Assembly: GCA_028279345.1 (NCBI GenBank)
Contig: JANQNY010000077.1
Span: 62,001 to 126,000, forward strand
Reading direction: 5' to 3'
Source: Geminicoccaceae bacterium
GTDB lineage: Bacteria > Pseudomonadota > Alphaproteobacteria > Geminicoccales > Geminicoccaceae
DNA length: 64,000 nt
The position numbers and the translations under genes are program-made. How positions within the stretch are numbered: the first letter of the stretch is position 1; the number at the start of each line of letters is the position of its first letter. Positions 34,854 through 44,887 of this stretch are shown here, piece by piece. The notes under the pieces are model-generated. The model made no database searches. It had not been told where the DNA came from and saw only the letters and a program-made list of their open reading frames with translations.

Positions 34854-36121
34854 GGTGCGGCCTCCCCCGCCAGCTCGGCGCGCACCTCGGACCAGGCGAG
34901 GCCCACATACGGCAGGGTGCGCCAGAGCAGGGCGCCACCGACCACCAGCGCCGCCAGGCCGGCGAGGGTCGGCCACCAAGATGCGGCGTCGAAGCCGACA
35001 CCCAGGATGCTCATCTCCGAATCGTAGTTCCCCGAGATCGACAGATGGTAGTTGATCTCGACGAGCAGGATCGCCCCAAGCAGCAGGACGAGGGTCGGCA
35101 GAAGTGCCGTGGCGTAGGCCGGCATCAGTCGGTGCATGAGGTGCGCGCGCAGGACGGGCGTGTGCGCCGCCAGCACGCCTGAGATCCCGTTCGGTGCATA
35201 GAGAACGACGATGAGGAAGAATACGCCAAAATAGAACATCCAGGCTTCGGTGTACGCGCTTAGCACGGTGGAAAGTAAGGTGTAGATGACCGCGCCAATG
35301 ACTGGCCCGAAGAAGTAACCGATGCCACCGATATACGCCATCATCAAGACGCTGGCGGAGACGTTGATACCGACGGCCTCGGCCGTGATGATCTCGTAGT
35401 TGATGGCGAACAGGCCGCCGGCGATCCCGGCGAAGAAGCCCGAGAGCGCGAACATCATGAAGCGGATGGTGCGCGGGTTGTAGCCGACGAAGGCGGCGCG
35501 CTCAGGGTTGTCGCGCACGGCATTGGCCATGCGCCCGAGCGGCGTCTCGGTGATGAGGTACATCAGTCCCGCGGAGAGCAGCATCCAGACGACGATCACG
35601 TAATAGACGTCCTGCTGCGGCCCCATGGTCAGCCCGAACAGCACAGGGCCGCTCATGCGGTCGCCGGAGATACCCTCCTCACCGCCGAAATAGCCTTGGA
35701 TGATGTTCGAGCTTGCCGCGACCAGCTCGGCGACGCCCAGCGTGATCATGGCGAAGATCGTGCCTGCGCGTCGCGTCGAGACCCAGCCCAGGGCGAGCGC
35801 GCAGACGAGGCCCATCACGCCGCCGACGAGCGGCAGGAGCGGCACGGGCAAGGGCAGGTCGCCGCCGGTGATCGTGTGCAGCACGTGGAGCGCCGTGAAG
35901 CCGCCGAGACCGAAATAGACGGCATGCCCGAACGACAAGAGGCCGCTCTGTCCGAGCAGCATATTGTAGGACAAGGCGAAGACGACGCCGATGCCGATCT
36001 GGTTCAGGAGCGAGAGGGTGAAGCCACTGCTGACGACGTGCGGCACGGCCGCCAGCACCGCGACGAGCGTGAGCACGGCGATGACGCTCAGCAGCCGCAA
36101 GCCGTGGTTCATTTCGTTCAC
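34850..36121 (-). CDS. livM: Branched-chain-type ABC transporter permease (LivM), C-terminally extended
   Basis: A 423-residue permease with the LivM core (about residues 1-330): ALSYNMLLGQSGLLSFGHAVYFGLGG near the start and the EAA-like RDNPERAAFVGYNPRTIRFMMF loop. About 90 additional residues at the C-terminus carry two more hydrophobic helices (about 340-360 and 385-402), beyond the usual end of LivM. Double starts exist at 36121 and 36112. It is 17 bp after livH. Confidence 0.9.
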   Translation of the reverse strand: MNEMNHGLRLLSVIAVLTLVAVLAAVPHVVSSGFTLSLLNQIGIGVVFALSYNMLLGQSGLLSFGHAVYFGLGGFTALHVLHTITGGDLPLPVPLLPLVGGVMGLVCALALGWVSTRRAGTIFAMITLGVAELVAASSNIIQGYFGGEEGISGDRMSGPVLFGLTMGPQQDVYYVIVVWMLLSAGLMYLITETPLGRMANAVRDNPERAAFVGYNPRTIRFMMFALSGFFAGIAGGLFAINYEIITAEAVGINVSASVLMMAYIGGIGYFFGPVIGAVIYTLLSTVLSAYTEAWMFYFGVFFLIVVLYAPNGISGVLAAHTPVLRAHLMHRLMPAYATALLPTLVLLLGAILLVEINYHLSISGNYDSEMSILGVGFDAASWWPTLAGLAALVVGGALLWRTLPYVGLAWSEVRAELAGEAAP

Positions 36122-36138
36122 GCGCCTCCCTGGCGAGC

Positions 36139-37083
36139 TTAGGCGTCGCGCGTCCCAAATAGGCCGCGTGGACGAGAGATCAGCATCAATACCATGAAGA
36201 GATAGGGAAGAATTGGCGCGACCTGTGACAAGGTCTTGTGCATGAGGTCATTGGCATCTGCTGCCGAAGTCGTGATGCCTACAGTCGCCACCAGGTCGGC
36301 GAGCGAGACGTCGACGGCCACGGCCGTGGTTTGGATGACGCCGAGCAGCAGGGAGGCGACGAAGGCGCCGGTGAGCGAGCCGAGGCCGCCGACGATGATG
36401 ACGACGAAGACGATCGTGCCGAGGGCGCGGGCCATGCCGGGCTCGGTGACGAAGGCGTTGCCGCCGATGACGCCGGCGAGCCCCGCGAGCCCGGTGCCGA
36501 CGCCGAATACGAGCATGAACACGCGCGAGACGTTGTGGCCGAGCGTGTCGACCGTCTCGGGATGCGTGAGCGCGGCTTGGATAATCATGCCGATGCGCGT
36601 TCGCGCGATGATGCCGTAGAGGAACAGCAGCATGCTGATCGACACGAGCATCATGAAGATCTTGTACGCGGAGTAGGAATTGCCGGCGATCTCGAACAAG
36701 GCGAAGTCGAGTTCGCTCGGCACCGAATAGGGCATCGGGTTCCGGCCCCAAATGAGGATGACGATCTCTTCGATCAGCAGTGCCAGTCCGAAGGTGAACA
36801 AGAGCTCGGCGACGTGCCCGTGGCGATGCACGGTGCGCAGGCCATAGCGCTCGATCACCGCGCCGAGACAGCCGACAATGAGCGGGGCGAAGATCAGCGC
36901 GGGCCAAAAGCCGATATGGGTGCTGATCTGATAGGCGAAGTAGGCGCCGAGCATGTAGAACGAGGCATGCGCGAAATTGAGCACGCCCATCATGCTGAAG
37001 ATGAGCGTTAGCCCGCTCGACAGCATGAACAACAGCAAGCCGTAGACTATCCCGTTGAAGAGAAAGAAGAAGGCGGTATCCAA
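36139..37083 (-). CDS. livH: Branched-chain-type ABC transporter permease (LivH)
   Basis: A 314-residue permease with eight or so helices. LivH marks seen are FSMMGVLNFAHASFYMLGAYFAY, the LFTFGLALLIEEIVILIWG segment, and the ALTHPETVDTLGHNVSRVFMLVFG loop that contacts the ATPase. It lies 73 bp after livK. Confidence 0.92.
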   Translation of the reverse strand: MDTAFFFLFNGIVYGLLLFMLSSGLTLIFSMMGVLNFAHASFYMLGAYFAYQISTHIGFWPALIFAPLIVGCLGAVIERYGLRTVHRHGHVAELLFTFGLALLIEEIVILIWGRNPMPYSVPSELDFALFEIAGNSYSAYKIFMMLVSISMLLFLYGIIARTRIGMIIQAALTHPETVDTLGHNVSRVFMLVFGVGTGLAGLAGVIGGNAFVTEPGMARALGTIVFVVIIVGGLGSLTGAFVASLLLGVIQTTAVAVDVSLADLVATVGITTSAADANDLMHKTLSQVAPILPYLFMVLMLISRPRGLFGTRDA

Positions 37084-37156
37084 GATCGTCTCCTCGGCGC
37101 CGGCGGCGCTAGGAAGCGGTGGTGCCCGCTAGGCTGGGCACCACCCATTCCTTCAG

Positions 37157-38395
37157 TCAGCTGGGGCGCTGCATCTCGCAGGTCGTCGGCAGGATGGTGT
37201 CATCGAGCTCGATCCGCTCGTCGGTGACAAAGCCGATGCCGCTGTTCTCGACGTCATGGGTGACGTCGTTGGAAAGGGTCGCCAGGAAGAGCGTCTGGAA
37301 GAGCTGGTGATCCTCCGGGCGCATCCACGCTTCGCCGATGGGCGTGTCGACGCGCATGCCTTCCAGAGCGAAGGCGATGTCCTCGGGATCGGTGCTGCCC
37401 GTGTCGTTGATCGCTTGGGTCAGCATGTCCATCATCGTGCCGAGCCGGTAATAGTACCAATCGAAGTCGGGGTACTGTGCCTTGAAGCTGGTCACGATCT
37501 CGTCCATTTCCGCGTTCGGCACGTTGGCGTGCCATTCGGAGATCTGCTTCACCTTGCCGACACCGGCCTCGCCGATGGCGGAGACGCCGCCCAACAGGCC
37601 CACGTAGAAGGTGAACCACTCGGCCTCGAGGCCGCCCTCTCTGCCGGCTTTGATGAGCAACGACATGTCGTTGCCCCAGTTGCCGGTGACGACGGCATCG
37701 GTGCCGGCCGTCTGGATTTTGGCTACGTAGGGCGAGAAGTCTTTCACTTTGATCAGCGGATGAAAGTCGCTGCCGACGATGTTGATGTCCGGCCGTGCCT
37801 CCGGGAGAAACGCTTCGGCGGCCGCGGCGACGGCGCGTCCGAACGAGTAGTCCTGATTGATCAGATAGACGTCGGTGACGTCTGGCCGGTTCGCCAAATG
37901 CTCGGCGATCGCCGCGACTTTGATGTCGACGTGGGCGTCGAAGCCGAAGTGCCAGAAGCTGCAGCTCTCGTTGGTTAGCGCCGGATCGATGGAGGCATAG
38001 TTGAGGTGGATCACCTCTTCGCCGGGATTGCGGCGGTTGTGCTTGCTGATCGCGTCGACCAGCGCATGCGCCACCGACGAGCCGTTGCCTTGGACGACGA
38101 TCCGGATGCCCTGATCGATCGCCCGCTGTAGAGCGATGAGGCTCTCGGAAGCGTTCACCTTGTTGTCGAAGGGCACGACCTCGTAGGTCATGCCGTCCGG
38201 CAGCGCTTCGGCCTCGTTGAGCCGGTCGGCAAGGAAGCGCAAATGCGCCAGGCCGTTGTTGCCGACATTGGCGAAACCCCCGCTCAGCGGATCGATGTAG
38301 GCGAGCCGCACGGTCTCCGCGGCGGTGAGGGCCGTTGGGGCACCCACCAGGGCGAGGGCCGTCAAGATCCCGGTACAGCGGATGTGTCGGTTCAC
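37157..38395 (-). CDS. livK: Liv-type ABC transporter substrate-binding protein
   Basis: A 412-residue periplasmic-binding protein type 1 receptor with a signal peptide (residues 1-25: a basic start, a hydrophobic LTALALVGAP core, then ALTAAE). The mature start is VRLAYIDPLSGGFANVG. It is longer than amino-acid LivK proteins and closer in style to receptors in aromatic or organic-acid Liv systems. Cysteines in the mature part (NESCSFWHFGFD and TTCEMQ) could form a disulphide. It sits directly downstream of the GntR regulator on the same strand. Confidence 0.9.
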   Translation of the reverse strand: MNRHIRCTGILTALALVGAPTALTAAETVRLAYIDPLSGGFANVGNNGLAHLRFLADRLNEAEALPDGMTYEVVPFDNKVNASESLIALQRAIDQGIRIVVQGNGSSVAHALVDAISKHNRRNPGEEVIHLNYASIDPALTNESCSFWHFGFDAHVDIKVAAIAEHLANRPDVTDVYLINQDYSFGRAVAAAAEAFLPEARPDINIVGSDFHPLIKVKDFSPYVAKIQTAGTDAVVTGNWGNDMSLLIKAGREGGLEAEWFTFYVGLLGGVSAIGEAGVGKVKQISEWHANVPNAEMDEIVTSFKAQYPDFDWYYYRLGTMMDMLTQAINDTGSTDPEDIAFALEGMRVDTPIGEAWMRPEDHQLFQTLFLATLSNDVTHDVENSGIGFVTDERIELDDTILPTTCEMQRPS

Positions 38396-38464
38396 GATCG
38401 TTTCCTTCCTCGGGGTTGAGATCGTTGTGGCTTCCAGGTGCCCGGCAGGCTCGGTCGCGGCGTC

Positions 38465-39253
38465 CTACCTCCCTTTCGCTCGGCCTGCGGGCCGTTTGGC
38501 GCGGGTGCTGCGGCCGCCCGCCACCGCCGTGTCGATCGGCTGGTCGAGGTCGAAGCCGGCCATGGCGTAGCCGCGCTTGAAGTCGATGAAGTGCTTGCGC
38601 ATCCATTCCTCGGCGACCGCACCATTCCCCTCGGCGAGCGCCTCGAACACGCGCCGATGGGCCTCGAGCAGCCGCCCGGGCGCGGGCGGTAGTGCCGCCA
38701 CGATCGCTGCCATGGCGGCATGGCACAGCAAGATCGACGGCTCCTGGCTAAGGACCAGCGCGTTGTTTCGCGTCGCCCGCGCGACCAGCAGATGAAAGCC
38801 GATGTCGAGGTCGACCAGGCGCCTTCCCGCTTCGACGGCGCGGCGCGTCTCCTCGATGTTGTCCTCGATGGCCTGCAGCTCCTCGGGTGTGATGCGCGCC
38901 GCCGCCGAGCGCGCGATCGCGGGCTCGAGGACCATCGAGACTTCCCAAAGCTCCCGGAACGACACGCGGTGCAGCATGAGCGCGCGCTGCACGCGCGAGC
39001 CCAGCTCGTCATAGCGCGGCACCGAGACGAACAGCCGTCGTCCCGCCTCGCGCCGGATCAGGCCCTGCTGCTCCAAGAGTCTGATGCCCTCGCGGACCGT
39101 CGAGCGGTTGACGCCGAAATCGGCGGCGAGCTGCGTCTCCGTCGGCAGGCGGTCGCCGACCTTCATGCTGCCGTCCATGATCCGCTGCTCGATCGCGTCG
39201 GAGACCGTGCGGTAGGCGGGGGCGAGGTCGAGCTTGTCGAAGGTTTGGCTCAT
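38465..39253 (-). CDS. GntR/FadR-family transcriptional regulator (FCD domain)
   Basis: A 262-residue FadR-subfamily GntR protein. The winged HTH is at about residues 10-75 (TQLAADFGVNRSTVREGIRLL), followed by an all-helical FCD ligand domain (about 95-225). That domain has the metal-binding Asp/His pattern in DLDIGFHLLVARATRN and AHRRVFEALAEGN. Proteins of this type bind TnGTnnnACnA. The repeats at 14629-14646 and 46591-46608 fit this, and a half-site CCGACAA lies upstream of this gene at 39288-39294. It probably regulates the surrounding catabolic run. Confidence 0.88.
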   Translation of the reverse strand: MSQTFDKLDLAPAYRTVSDAIEQRIMDGSMKVGDRLPTETQLAADFGVNRSTVREGIRLLEQQGLIRREAGRRLFVSVPRYDELGSRVQRALMLHRVSFRELWEVSMVLEPAIARSAAARITPEELQAIEDNIEETRRAVEAGRRLVDLDIGFHLLVARATRNNALVLSQEPSILLCHAAMAAIVAALPPAPGRLLEAHRRVFEALAEGNGAVAEEWMRKHFIDFKRGYAMAGFDLDQPIDTAVAGGRSTRAKRPAGRAKGR

Positions 39254-39337
39254 GCCGTTCCCCTCGCTCGGACGGGCATGGCGCCAACCGACAAAGGTAG
39301 GCAGGGCGTCGCCGGCGAGCCCGCTCTTTGCTTGCGT

Positions 39338-40192
39338 TCACGCATAGCCGTACCAGCCACGTCCCGTCTTGCGGCCGCGCTCGCCCGCGGCGACCTTCAG
39401 CTTGAGGAGCGGCCGCGGCAGAAAGCGCTCGCCATAGGCGCCTTTGAGAATCTCCTGCACCTGCAGAACGAGGGTGTTGTCGGAGAGATCCATGAGCTGG
39501 AACGGGCCCACCGGATGCCCGAGGCCGAGCTTGCACGCGACATCGATGTCCTCCACGTCGCAGACGTTTTCCTCGACCAGCCGGACCGCCTCGATGAGGA
39601 ACGCGTGCAGCAGGCGATTGACGGCGAAGCCCGGAACGTCGCGCACGCGGATTGGTGTCTTGCCGACCTTGCGCAACAGCGTGCTGATCCGCTCCGCGAC
39701 CGCGTCGGCCGTGGCGATGCCTGCGATCACCTCGACCAGCGGCATGCGTGAGGCCGGTGAGAAGAAGTGCGTGCCGAGGAGGTGCGACCGCCGCGCCGGT
39801 GCGACGCTCGCCGCCAAGGAGCTGATCGGAATGGTCGACGTGTTGCTCGCCAGGACGCACTGAGCCGCGCAGATCGCGTCGAGCCGAGCGAAGAGGGCCT
39901 TCTTGAGCTCCATCTCTTCGGAGATCGCCTCGACGACCACGTCGCACGCTCCGAAAGGCTCCAACGTTGCCGTGGTAGAGAAGTTCGCCTGGAGGCGTTG
40001 AGCGTCGTCGATGGCGAGTTCGCCTTTGGCCACGCTCCGCTCCAGGATGGCGCTGAAGCGGTCAGGAGCGCTGCCGAGCGTCGCCGCGTCCCGATCGGTC
40101 ACGCGGACCTCGTGCCCGGCGATGGCGAAGACCGACGCGATCTCCGCGCCCATCATGCCGGCACCGACCACACCGATCCTCGCATGCTCCAT
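39338..40192 (-). CDS. 3-hydroxyacyl-CoA dehydrogenase family protein
   Basis: A 284-residue single-function enzyme (start ATG at 40192; an in-frame ATG at 40216 adds 8 residues). Motifs in order: VGAGMMGAEIA (NAD loop), SNTSTIPIS (catalytic Ser/Asn), GTHFFSPASRMPLVEVI (catalytic His/Glu), and RDVPGFAVNRLL. All catalytic residues of the family are present. This matters because the FadB-like neighbour at 43265-44887 has lost them. It would oxidise 3-hydroxyacyl-CoA to 3-oxoacyl-CoA for the thiolase. Confidence 0.92.
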   Translation of the reverse strand: MEHARIGVVGAGMMGAEIASVFAIAGHEVRVTDRDAATLGSAPDRFSAILERSVAKGELAIDDAQRLQANFSTTATLEPFGACDVVVEAISEEMELKKALFARLDAICAAQCVLASNTSTIPISSLAASVAPARRSHLLGTHFFSPASRMPLVEVIAGIATADAVAERISTLLRKVGKTPIRVRDVPGFAVNRLLHAFLIEAVRLVEENVCDVEDIDVACKLGLGHPVGPFQLMDLSDNTLVLQVQEILKGAYGERFLPRPLLKLKVAAGERGRKTGRGWYGYA

Positions 40193-40219
40193 GGCGAACT
40201 CCTCACCCGTGCCCATGGC

Positions 40220-42016
40220 TCAGAGGCACTCCGGTCTGGCCGACAGGCACGTGTCGTCGAACCGCTCGAGCAGGGCGGCCCAGTGCTCGATCCGCGGCAG
40301 CTCCCAGGTCATGAAGTACCGGCAGGCTAAGAGCTTGCCCTGGTAGAAGGCCTGTTCTGACGGTGCGGCCGTCGCGAGCGCATGTGCTGCGACGCGGGCC
40401 TGCTCGAGCCAGATCCAGCCGCCGACGACATGGCCCAGGAGCCAGAGGTAGAGGGATGCATTGGCCAGGAAGCGATCGCTCTCATCGGCTCGTTGGCGCA
40501 ACGTGTGGGTCGTTGCGCTGAGCCTGCGGACCGCTTGATCCAGCGCCTCGGCGTAGCCGCTCATCCTCTCGACGGAGCGGGCGGCCTCGATGGTAGTGCG
40601 CATGCGGTCGAGCAGCAGCGTGAAGGCGGCACCATCCTCCAGGGTCACCTTGCGTCCGAGCAGGTCGATGGCCTGGATCCCGTTGGTGCCCTCGTGGATC
40701 GGGTTCAGACGGTTGTCGCGGTAGAAGCGCTCGACCGGGTAGTCCCGGGTATAGCCATAGCCGCCGAGCGTCTGCATCGACTGGTAGCTCGCCTCGAGGC
40801 AGACGTCCGACACCCATGCCTTCACGACCGGCGTCAGGACCTCGAGGAGCAGACGGGCGTCTCCCCGCGCGCTTTCCTCTTCTGCCGTGAAAGCGTCGTC
40901 GACCAGACGCGCGGCGTAGAGGCAGAGCGCCAAGGAGCCCTCGGCGAAGGTCTTCTGCACCAGGAGCATGCGCTTGACGTCCGCATGCTCGACGATCGGC
41001 ACCGGCGGCGAGGCCGGGTGCTTGGCGTGCGCGGGGCGGCCCTGCGTCCGGGTGCGCGCGTAATCGAGCGCGTGCAGATAGCCCGTATAGGCGAGCATGG
41101 CAGCACCCAGCCCCACGGTCGTGCGCGCCTCGTTCATCATGTGGAACATGCAGGCGAGACCGTGGTTCGGCCGGCCCAGCAGGTAGCCGACGCAATCGCC
41201 TCGCTCGCCGAAGCTCAGAACCGTCGAGGTGGTGCCCCGATAGCCCATCTTGTGGATCAGCCCCGCCGTCGCGACGTCGTTGCGCCGTCCGAGCGTGCCG
41301 TCCGCGTTGATCAGGTATTTAGGGACGATGAAGAGCGAGAGGCCAGCGACCCCCGCAGGCGCACCGCGAACCCTGGCGAGCGTCAGGTGGATGATGTTCT
41401 CGGCCAGGTCGTGATCGCCGCCGGAGATGAAGATCTTGCCGCCGGTGAGCCGATAGCTGCCGTCGGCGGCTGGCTCGGCCGTGGTCCGGACATCGGCGAG
41501 TGCCGAGCCCGCCTGCGGCTCGGTCAGTGCCATGGTTCCAAAGAACCGGCCCTCCAGCATTGGCCGGCAGAAGGTCTCGATTTGCGCCGGGCTACCGAAG
41601 CGACGGACGAGGTTCGCAGCACCCTGGGTGAGCAGGAGGTAGCCGGCCGCGGCGGTGTTGGCGGCGGTCACGATGCCGAAGCACGCCTGGAACACCGAGA
41701 ACGGCAGCTGCATGCCTCCCAGCGCCTCGTCCTGCGTCGCCGCGACGAAGCCTGTCTCGACATAGGTGGCGAGGGCCGCGCGCATCGCCGGCAGGCATCG
41801 GACGCCGTCCGCACCTAGCGTCGGCTCGTGCTCGTCGGCCGCTGCGGCGTGCGGCAAGAACCACTCGGTGGCGATGTCGTGCGCCGTGTCGAGCGCCGTA
41901 TCGAAGGTCTCGCGCGAGTGGCCGGCGAACCGTTCGCGCTCTGTCAGCTCCTCGGAGTCCAAGAGTTCATAGAGTAGGAAGCTCAGGTCGCGTCGGTTCA
42001 CCAGCAAGGACGTCAT
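40220..42016 (-). CDS. Acyl-CoA dehydrogenase, long form (DmdC-like)
   Basis: A 598-residue flavoprotein, about 200 residues longer than classical acyl-CoA dehydrogenases, with an N-terminal extension and a C-terminal extra domain (residues about 470-598). Motifs: MALTEPQAGSALADV (substrate/FAD), GGKIFISGGDHDL, and MNEARTTVGLGAAMLAYTGYLHALDYARTRTQGR. This architecture is that of DmdC (3-methylmercaptopropionyl-CoA dehydrogenase) and relatives. The ATG at 42016 matches family starts. It introduces the 2,3-double bond into the acyl-CoA made by the upstream ligase. Confidence 0.88.
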   Translation of the reverse strand: MTSLLVNRRDLSFLLYELLDSEELTERERFAGHSRETFDTALDTAHDIATEWFLPHAAAADEHEPTLGADGVRCLPAMRAALATYVETGFVAATQDEALGGMQLPFSVFQACFGIVTAANTAAAGYLLLTQGAANLVRRFGSPAQIETFCRPMLEGRFFGTMALTEPQAGSALADVRTTAEPAADGSYRLTGGKIFISGGDHDLAENIIHLTLARVRGAPAGVAGLSLFIVPKYLINADGTLGRRNDVATAGLIHKMGYRGTTSTVLSFGERGDCVGYLLGRPNHGLACMFHMMNEARTTVGLGAAMLAYTGYLHALDYARTRTQGRPAHAKHPASPPVPIVEHADVKRMLLVQKTFAEGSLALCLYAARLVDDAFTAEEESARGDARLLLEVLTPVVKAWVSDVCLEASYQSMQTLGGYGYTRDYPVERFYRDNRLNPIHEGTNGIQAIDLLGRKVTLEDGAAFTLLLDRMRTTIEAARSVERMSGYAEALDQAVRRLSATTHTLRQRADESDRFLANASLYLWLLGHVVGGWIWLEQARVAAHALATAAPSEQAFYQGKLLACRYFMTWELPRIEHWAALLERFDDTCLSARPECL

Positions 42017-42056
42017 CGCGCCGTCCACCGGTGGCTGGGGCGCGCTCGTTCCGCCA

Positions 42057-43241
42057 TCACGCGACCTCGAACAGGCCGGCGGCACCCATGCCGCCGCCGA
42101 TACACATCGTGCACACGACGTAGCGCGCACCGCGCCTGCGTCCCTCGATGAGCGCGTGCCCCACCATGCGGGCGCCGCTCATGCCGTAGGGATGGCCGAT
42201 GGAGATGGCACCGCCATTGACGTTGAGGCGCTCCATCGGCAGGTCGAGCCGGTCACGGCAGTAAACGACCTGCACGGCGAACGCCTCGTTGAGCTCCCAG
42301 AGGTCGATGTCGTCCACGCGCAGACCTTGGCGCTCCAAGAGCGCCGGTACGGCGAAGACGGGTCCAATTCCCATCTCGTCGGGCTCGCACCCGACCACGG
42401 CCATGCCGCGATAGATGCCGAGCGGGCTCAGATTGCGCTGTTCGGCGAGCCTCTGGTCCATGACGACGCAGGCCGACGCGCCGTCCGAGAGCTGGCTCGC
42501 ATTGCCCGCCGTGACGGTGCCGTTCGGGCCTGCGACCGGCTCGAGCGAGGCCAGTTTGTCGAATGTGGTGTCGGCCCGGTTGCCCTCGTCCTTGGAAAGC
42601 GTCACGGTTTCGCTCAGCTCGTTACCCGTCGCCGTGTCCGCGACCGCCTTGACGGTGGTGATGGGCGCGAGTTCGTCGGCGAAGGCGCCGCTTGCTTGGC
42701 CGGCGGCCGTTCGCCGTTGGCTTTCGAGCGCATAGGCGTCCTGCGCATCGCGGCCGACGGCATAGCGCCGGGCAACGACCTCCGCCGTCTCGAGCATGCT
42801 CATGTAGATGGCGGGCTTGACGCTCTCGAGCGCTCGATCACGCACCGGTAGAACCGCCTCGGGATTGCTCTGCACGAGGCTGATGGACTCGACGCCGCCG
42901 GCGACCACGATCGACATTCCATCGACGACGACCTGCTTGGCCGCGTTGGCGATCGCCATCATCCCGGACGCGCATTGCCGGTCGACGGTCATGCCGGGCA
43001 CGGTGGTGGGCAATCCAGCGGTGAGGCCCGCCTGCCGGGCGATATTGAAGGCCTGGTGACCGCGCTGGACCGCAGCACCCAGCACGACGTCCTCGACCTC
43101 GGCCGGATCGACGTGGGCCCGCTCGACGGCAGCAGCGATGGCATGCGCGGCGAGGCTCGCGGAAGGAGTGCGGTTCAGCGCACCGCGATAGGCCTTGCCG
43201 ATCGGTGAGCGAGCGGTGGCGACGACGACGGCTTCGCGCAT
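42057..43241 (-). CDS. Acetyl-CoA C-acyltransferase (thiolase)
   Basis: A 394-residue thiolase. The nucleophilic Cys is in DRQCASGMM (about 90), the acid/base His in [17 protein letters not shown], and the second Cys in [10 protein letters not shown] near the end. It cleaves a 3-oxoacyl-CoA with CoA. The ATG at 43241 is 6 nt downstream of AAGGAGG; an ATG at 43247 would sit directly on the ribosome site. It lies 23 bp after the FadB-like gene. Confidence 0.92.
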   Translation of the reverse strand: MREAVVVATARSPIGKAYRGALNRTPSASLAAHAIAAAVERAHVDPAEVEDVVLGAAVQRGHQAFNIARQAGLTAGLPTTVPGMTVDRQCASGMMAIANAAKQVVVDGMSIVVAGGVESISLVQSNPEAVLPVRDRALESVKPAIYMSMLETAEVVARRYAVGRDAQDAYALESQRRTAAGQASGAFADELAPITTVKAVADTATGNELSETVTLSKDEGNRADTTFDKLASLEPVAGPNGTVTAGNASQLSDGASACVVMDQRLAEQRNLSPLGIYRGMAVVGCEPDEMGIGPVFAVPALLERQGLRVDDIDLWELNEAFAVQVVYCRDRLDLPMERLNVNGGAISIGHPYGMSGARMVGHALIEGRRRGARYVVCTMCIGGGMGAAGLFEVA

Positions 43242-43264
43242 TCGCATCCTCCTTCTAGCCCCGC

Positions 43265-44887
43265 TCAGCAGCCATCGAGCGGATCGCTCGAAGCGGCGAC
43301 TGCCACGAGGCTCGGCGGTGGCGCCGCCGCTGGGAAAGCGTCTCGCCATTGCGCAAGCACGACGCTTGCGCCCCGGCGGCTCACCTGGTGCATCGGTCCG
43401 CCCTCGCGCGCTGGAACGACCCCCGCACGAACCGCCAGGACGTCGATCGCCGCGGCGGTCTCGACCACGCCCGCGTCGATCAGCCCGAAGCCTGCCGCCA
43501 CCAGCGCGAGCAAGCGCCGCTCGGCGGCGTCCGGGTGTGCACGAAGGCAGTCCAGGAGCTCGAGCGAGGCGGCGCGCTCGGCACCCCACTCGGGCACGAC
43601 GGCCCAGTCGTCGCCGGCCGTGAGCCGCAGCGCCGACGCGGCCACGCCCTGGTCGATGCCGATGGGAAAGACGAGCTCGACGAGCCGATCACCCACGCAG
43701 AGGCCGAAGAACCGGTCAGCAGTGGTGAGGACGCGCTCAACTGCCGGCCAATCGTGGGTGTCGCTCAGGATGGCAACGGCGGCGCCCTTAGCTGCGGCTA
43801 GTGTCGCGGGTGCCGTATCGGTGAGCAGAGCCAGGTCGACGGGATCGGAGCCGGCATCTGTCGACGCCTCGATGAGCCTGAGCCCGGTGGCGTCGAGATA
43901 GCTTCTGGCAGCCGCTGAAAGGGGGGTACTGCCGACGACGACGGCACGCCGCCAGCGTCGGGGTGCCACAGCACCAAGGCGTTCGCTCCGGCGCGCCCGG
44001 CGCAGGGCGAAGAAGCCATGGATGAGGGCGCGGCTCTCCGGCGTCTCGTAGCAGACCCAGAACAGCTCGCGTTCCCTGGCCATCGCTCGATCGAAGGGCG
44101 TGGCCCAGGCCATTTCCACGGCATCGATGCAATGGCTGTGCGCGGGGACGGCATCGTCGCGCCGGGTAGTCGCGTCACGTACGGCAGCCAGCACCTCCGG
44201 CTCGGCTACCGGCGCCAGGTCTCGCGTCCGCTGCCACGCGCCGACCGCGGCTAGCGTTGTGGCGCGCGAGACCGCTGCGCCCACTAGGTCGTCCGGCGCC
44301 AGCTCCTCGACGCAGCCGGCGGCGAACGCTTCCTCCGCCGAGAAGAAGCGGCCGCTCAAGATCACGTCGAGAGCGAACGACGTTCCGGCGAGGCGCGGTA
44401 GTCGCTGCGTGCCGCCCGAGCCGGGCAGCAAGCCGAGCTTGATCTCCGGCAGCGCGAACCGTGTGCCGGGCGCGGCGATGCGCCAGTGACAGCCCATGGC
44501 GAGCTCGAGCGCACCGCCTACGGCGACGCCGTTGAGCGCGATCACGACAGGCTTGGGCGAGCGCTCGAACGCGTCGACGACGTCGTTGAGATCGGTCGCG
44601 AAGGCGCCACCCGCGAACTCGGCAATGTCTGCGCCGGCGCTGAAGAGGCGCCCCTCCGCCGCAATGACGACCGCGTCGACGTCGGGGTCGGCGATCGCGG
44701 CGCGGGCGCCTGCGAGCAGCCCTGCCCGGACCTTCTCTGTCAGCACGTTGACGGGCGGGTTTGCGAGGGACAGCAGAGCTACGCGTCCCTGGCGTTCGCT
44801 GCGGACCGCGGGCGCCTGAGCACTTGCCGGCTTGCCGTTCCTCGGCGCGAGCCGATCTTCTTCTCTTGCTCGCTGAACCGCGCTCAT
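43265..44887 (-). CDS. FadB-like protein: enoyl-CoA hydratase fused to a decayed dehydrogenase domain
   Basis: A 540-residue protein. Residues about 35-230 are an enoyl-CoA hydratase/isomerase domain with [13 protein letters not shown] and [20 protein letters not shown] (oxyanion loop). [15 protein letters not shown] carries the Glu position. Residues about 320-520 follow the layout of the 3-hydroxyacyl-CoA dehydrogenase half of FadB/FadJ, but compressed. The Rossmann GxGxxG is replaced by [12 protein letters not shown], the SNTS and HFF(S)P motifs are absent, and only a late GGPM segment is recognisable. That half is probably inactive. The start overlaps the ligase stop (ATGA). The single-function dehydrogenase downstream would supply the missing step. 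Confidence 0.85.
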   Translation of the reverse strand: MSAVQRAREEDRLAPRNGKPASAQAPAVRSERQGRVALLSLANPPVNVLTEKVRAGLLAGARAAIADPDVDAVVIAAEGRLFSAGADIAEFAGGAFATDLNDVVDAFERSPKPVVIALNGVAVGGALELAMGCHWRIAAPGTRFALPEIKLGLLPGSGGTQRLPRLAGTSFALDVILSGRFFSAEEAFAAGCVEELAPDDLVGAAVSRATTLAAVGAWQRTRDLAPVAEPEVLAAVRDATTRRDDAVPAHSHCIDAVEMAWATPFDRAMARERELFWVCYETPESRALIHGFFALRRARRSERLGAVAPRRWRRAVVVGSTPLSAAARSYLDATGLRLIEASTDAGSDPVDLALLTDTAPATLAAAKGAAVAILSDTHDWPAVERVLTTADRFFGLCVGDRLVELVFPIGIDQGVAASALRLTAGDDWAVVPEWGAERAASLELLDCLRAHPDAAERRLLALVAAGFGLIDAGVVETAAAIDVLAVRAGVVPAREGGPMHQVSRRGASVVLAQWRDAFPAAAPPPSLVAVAASSDPLDGC

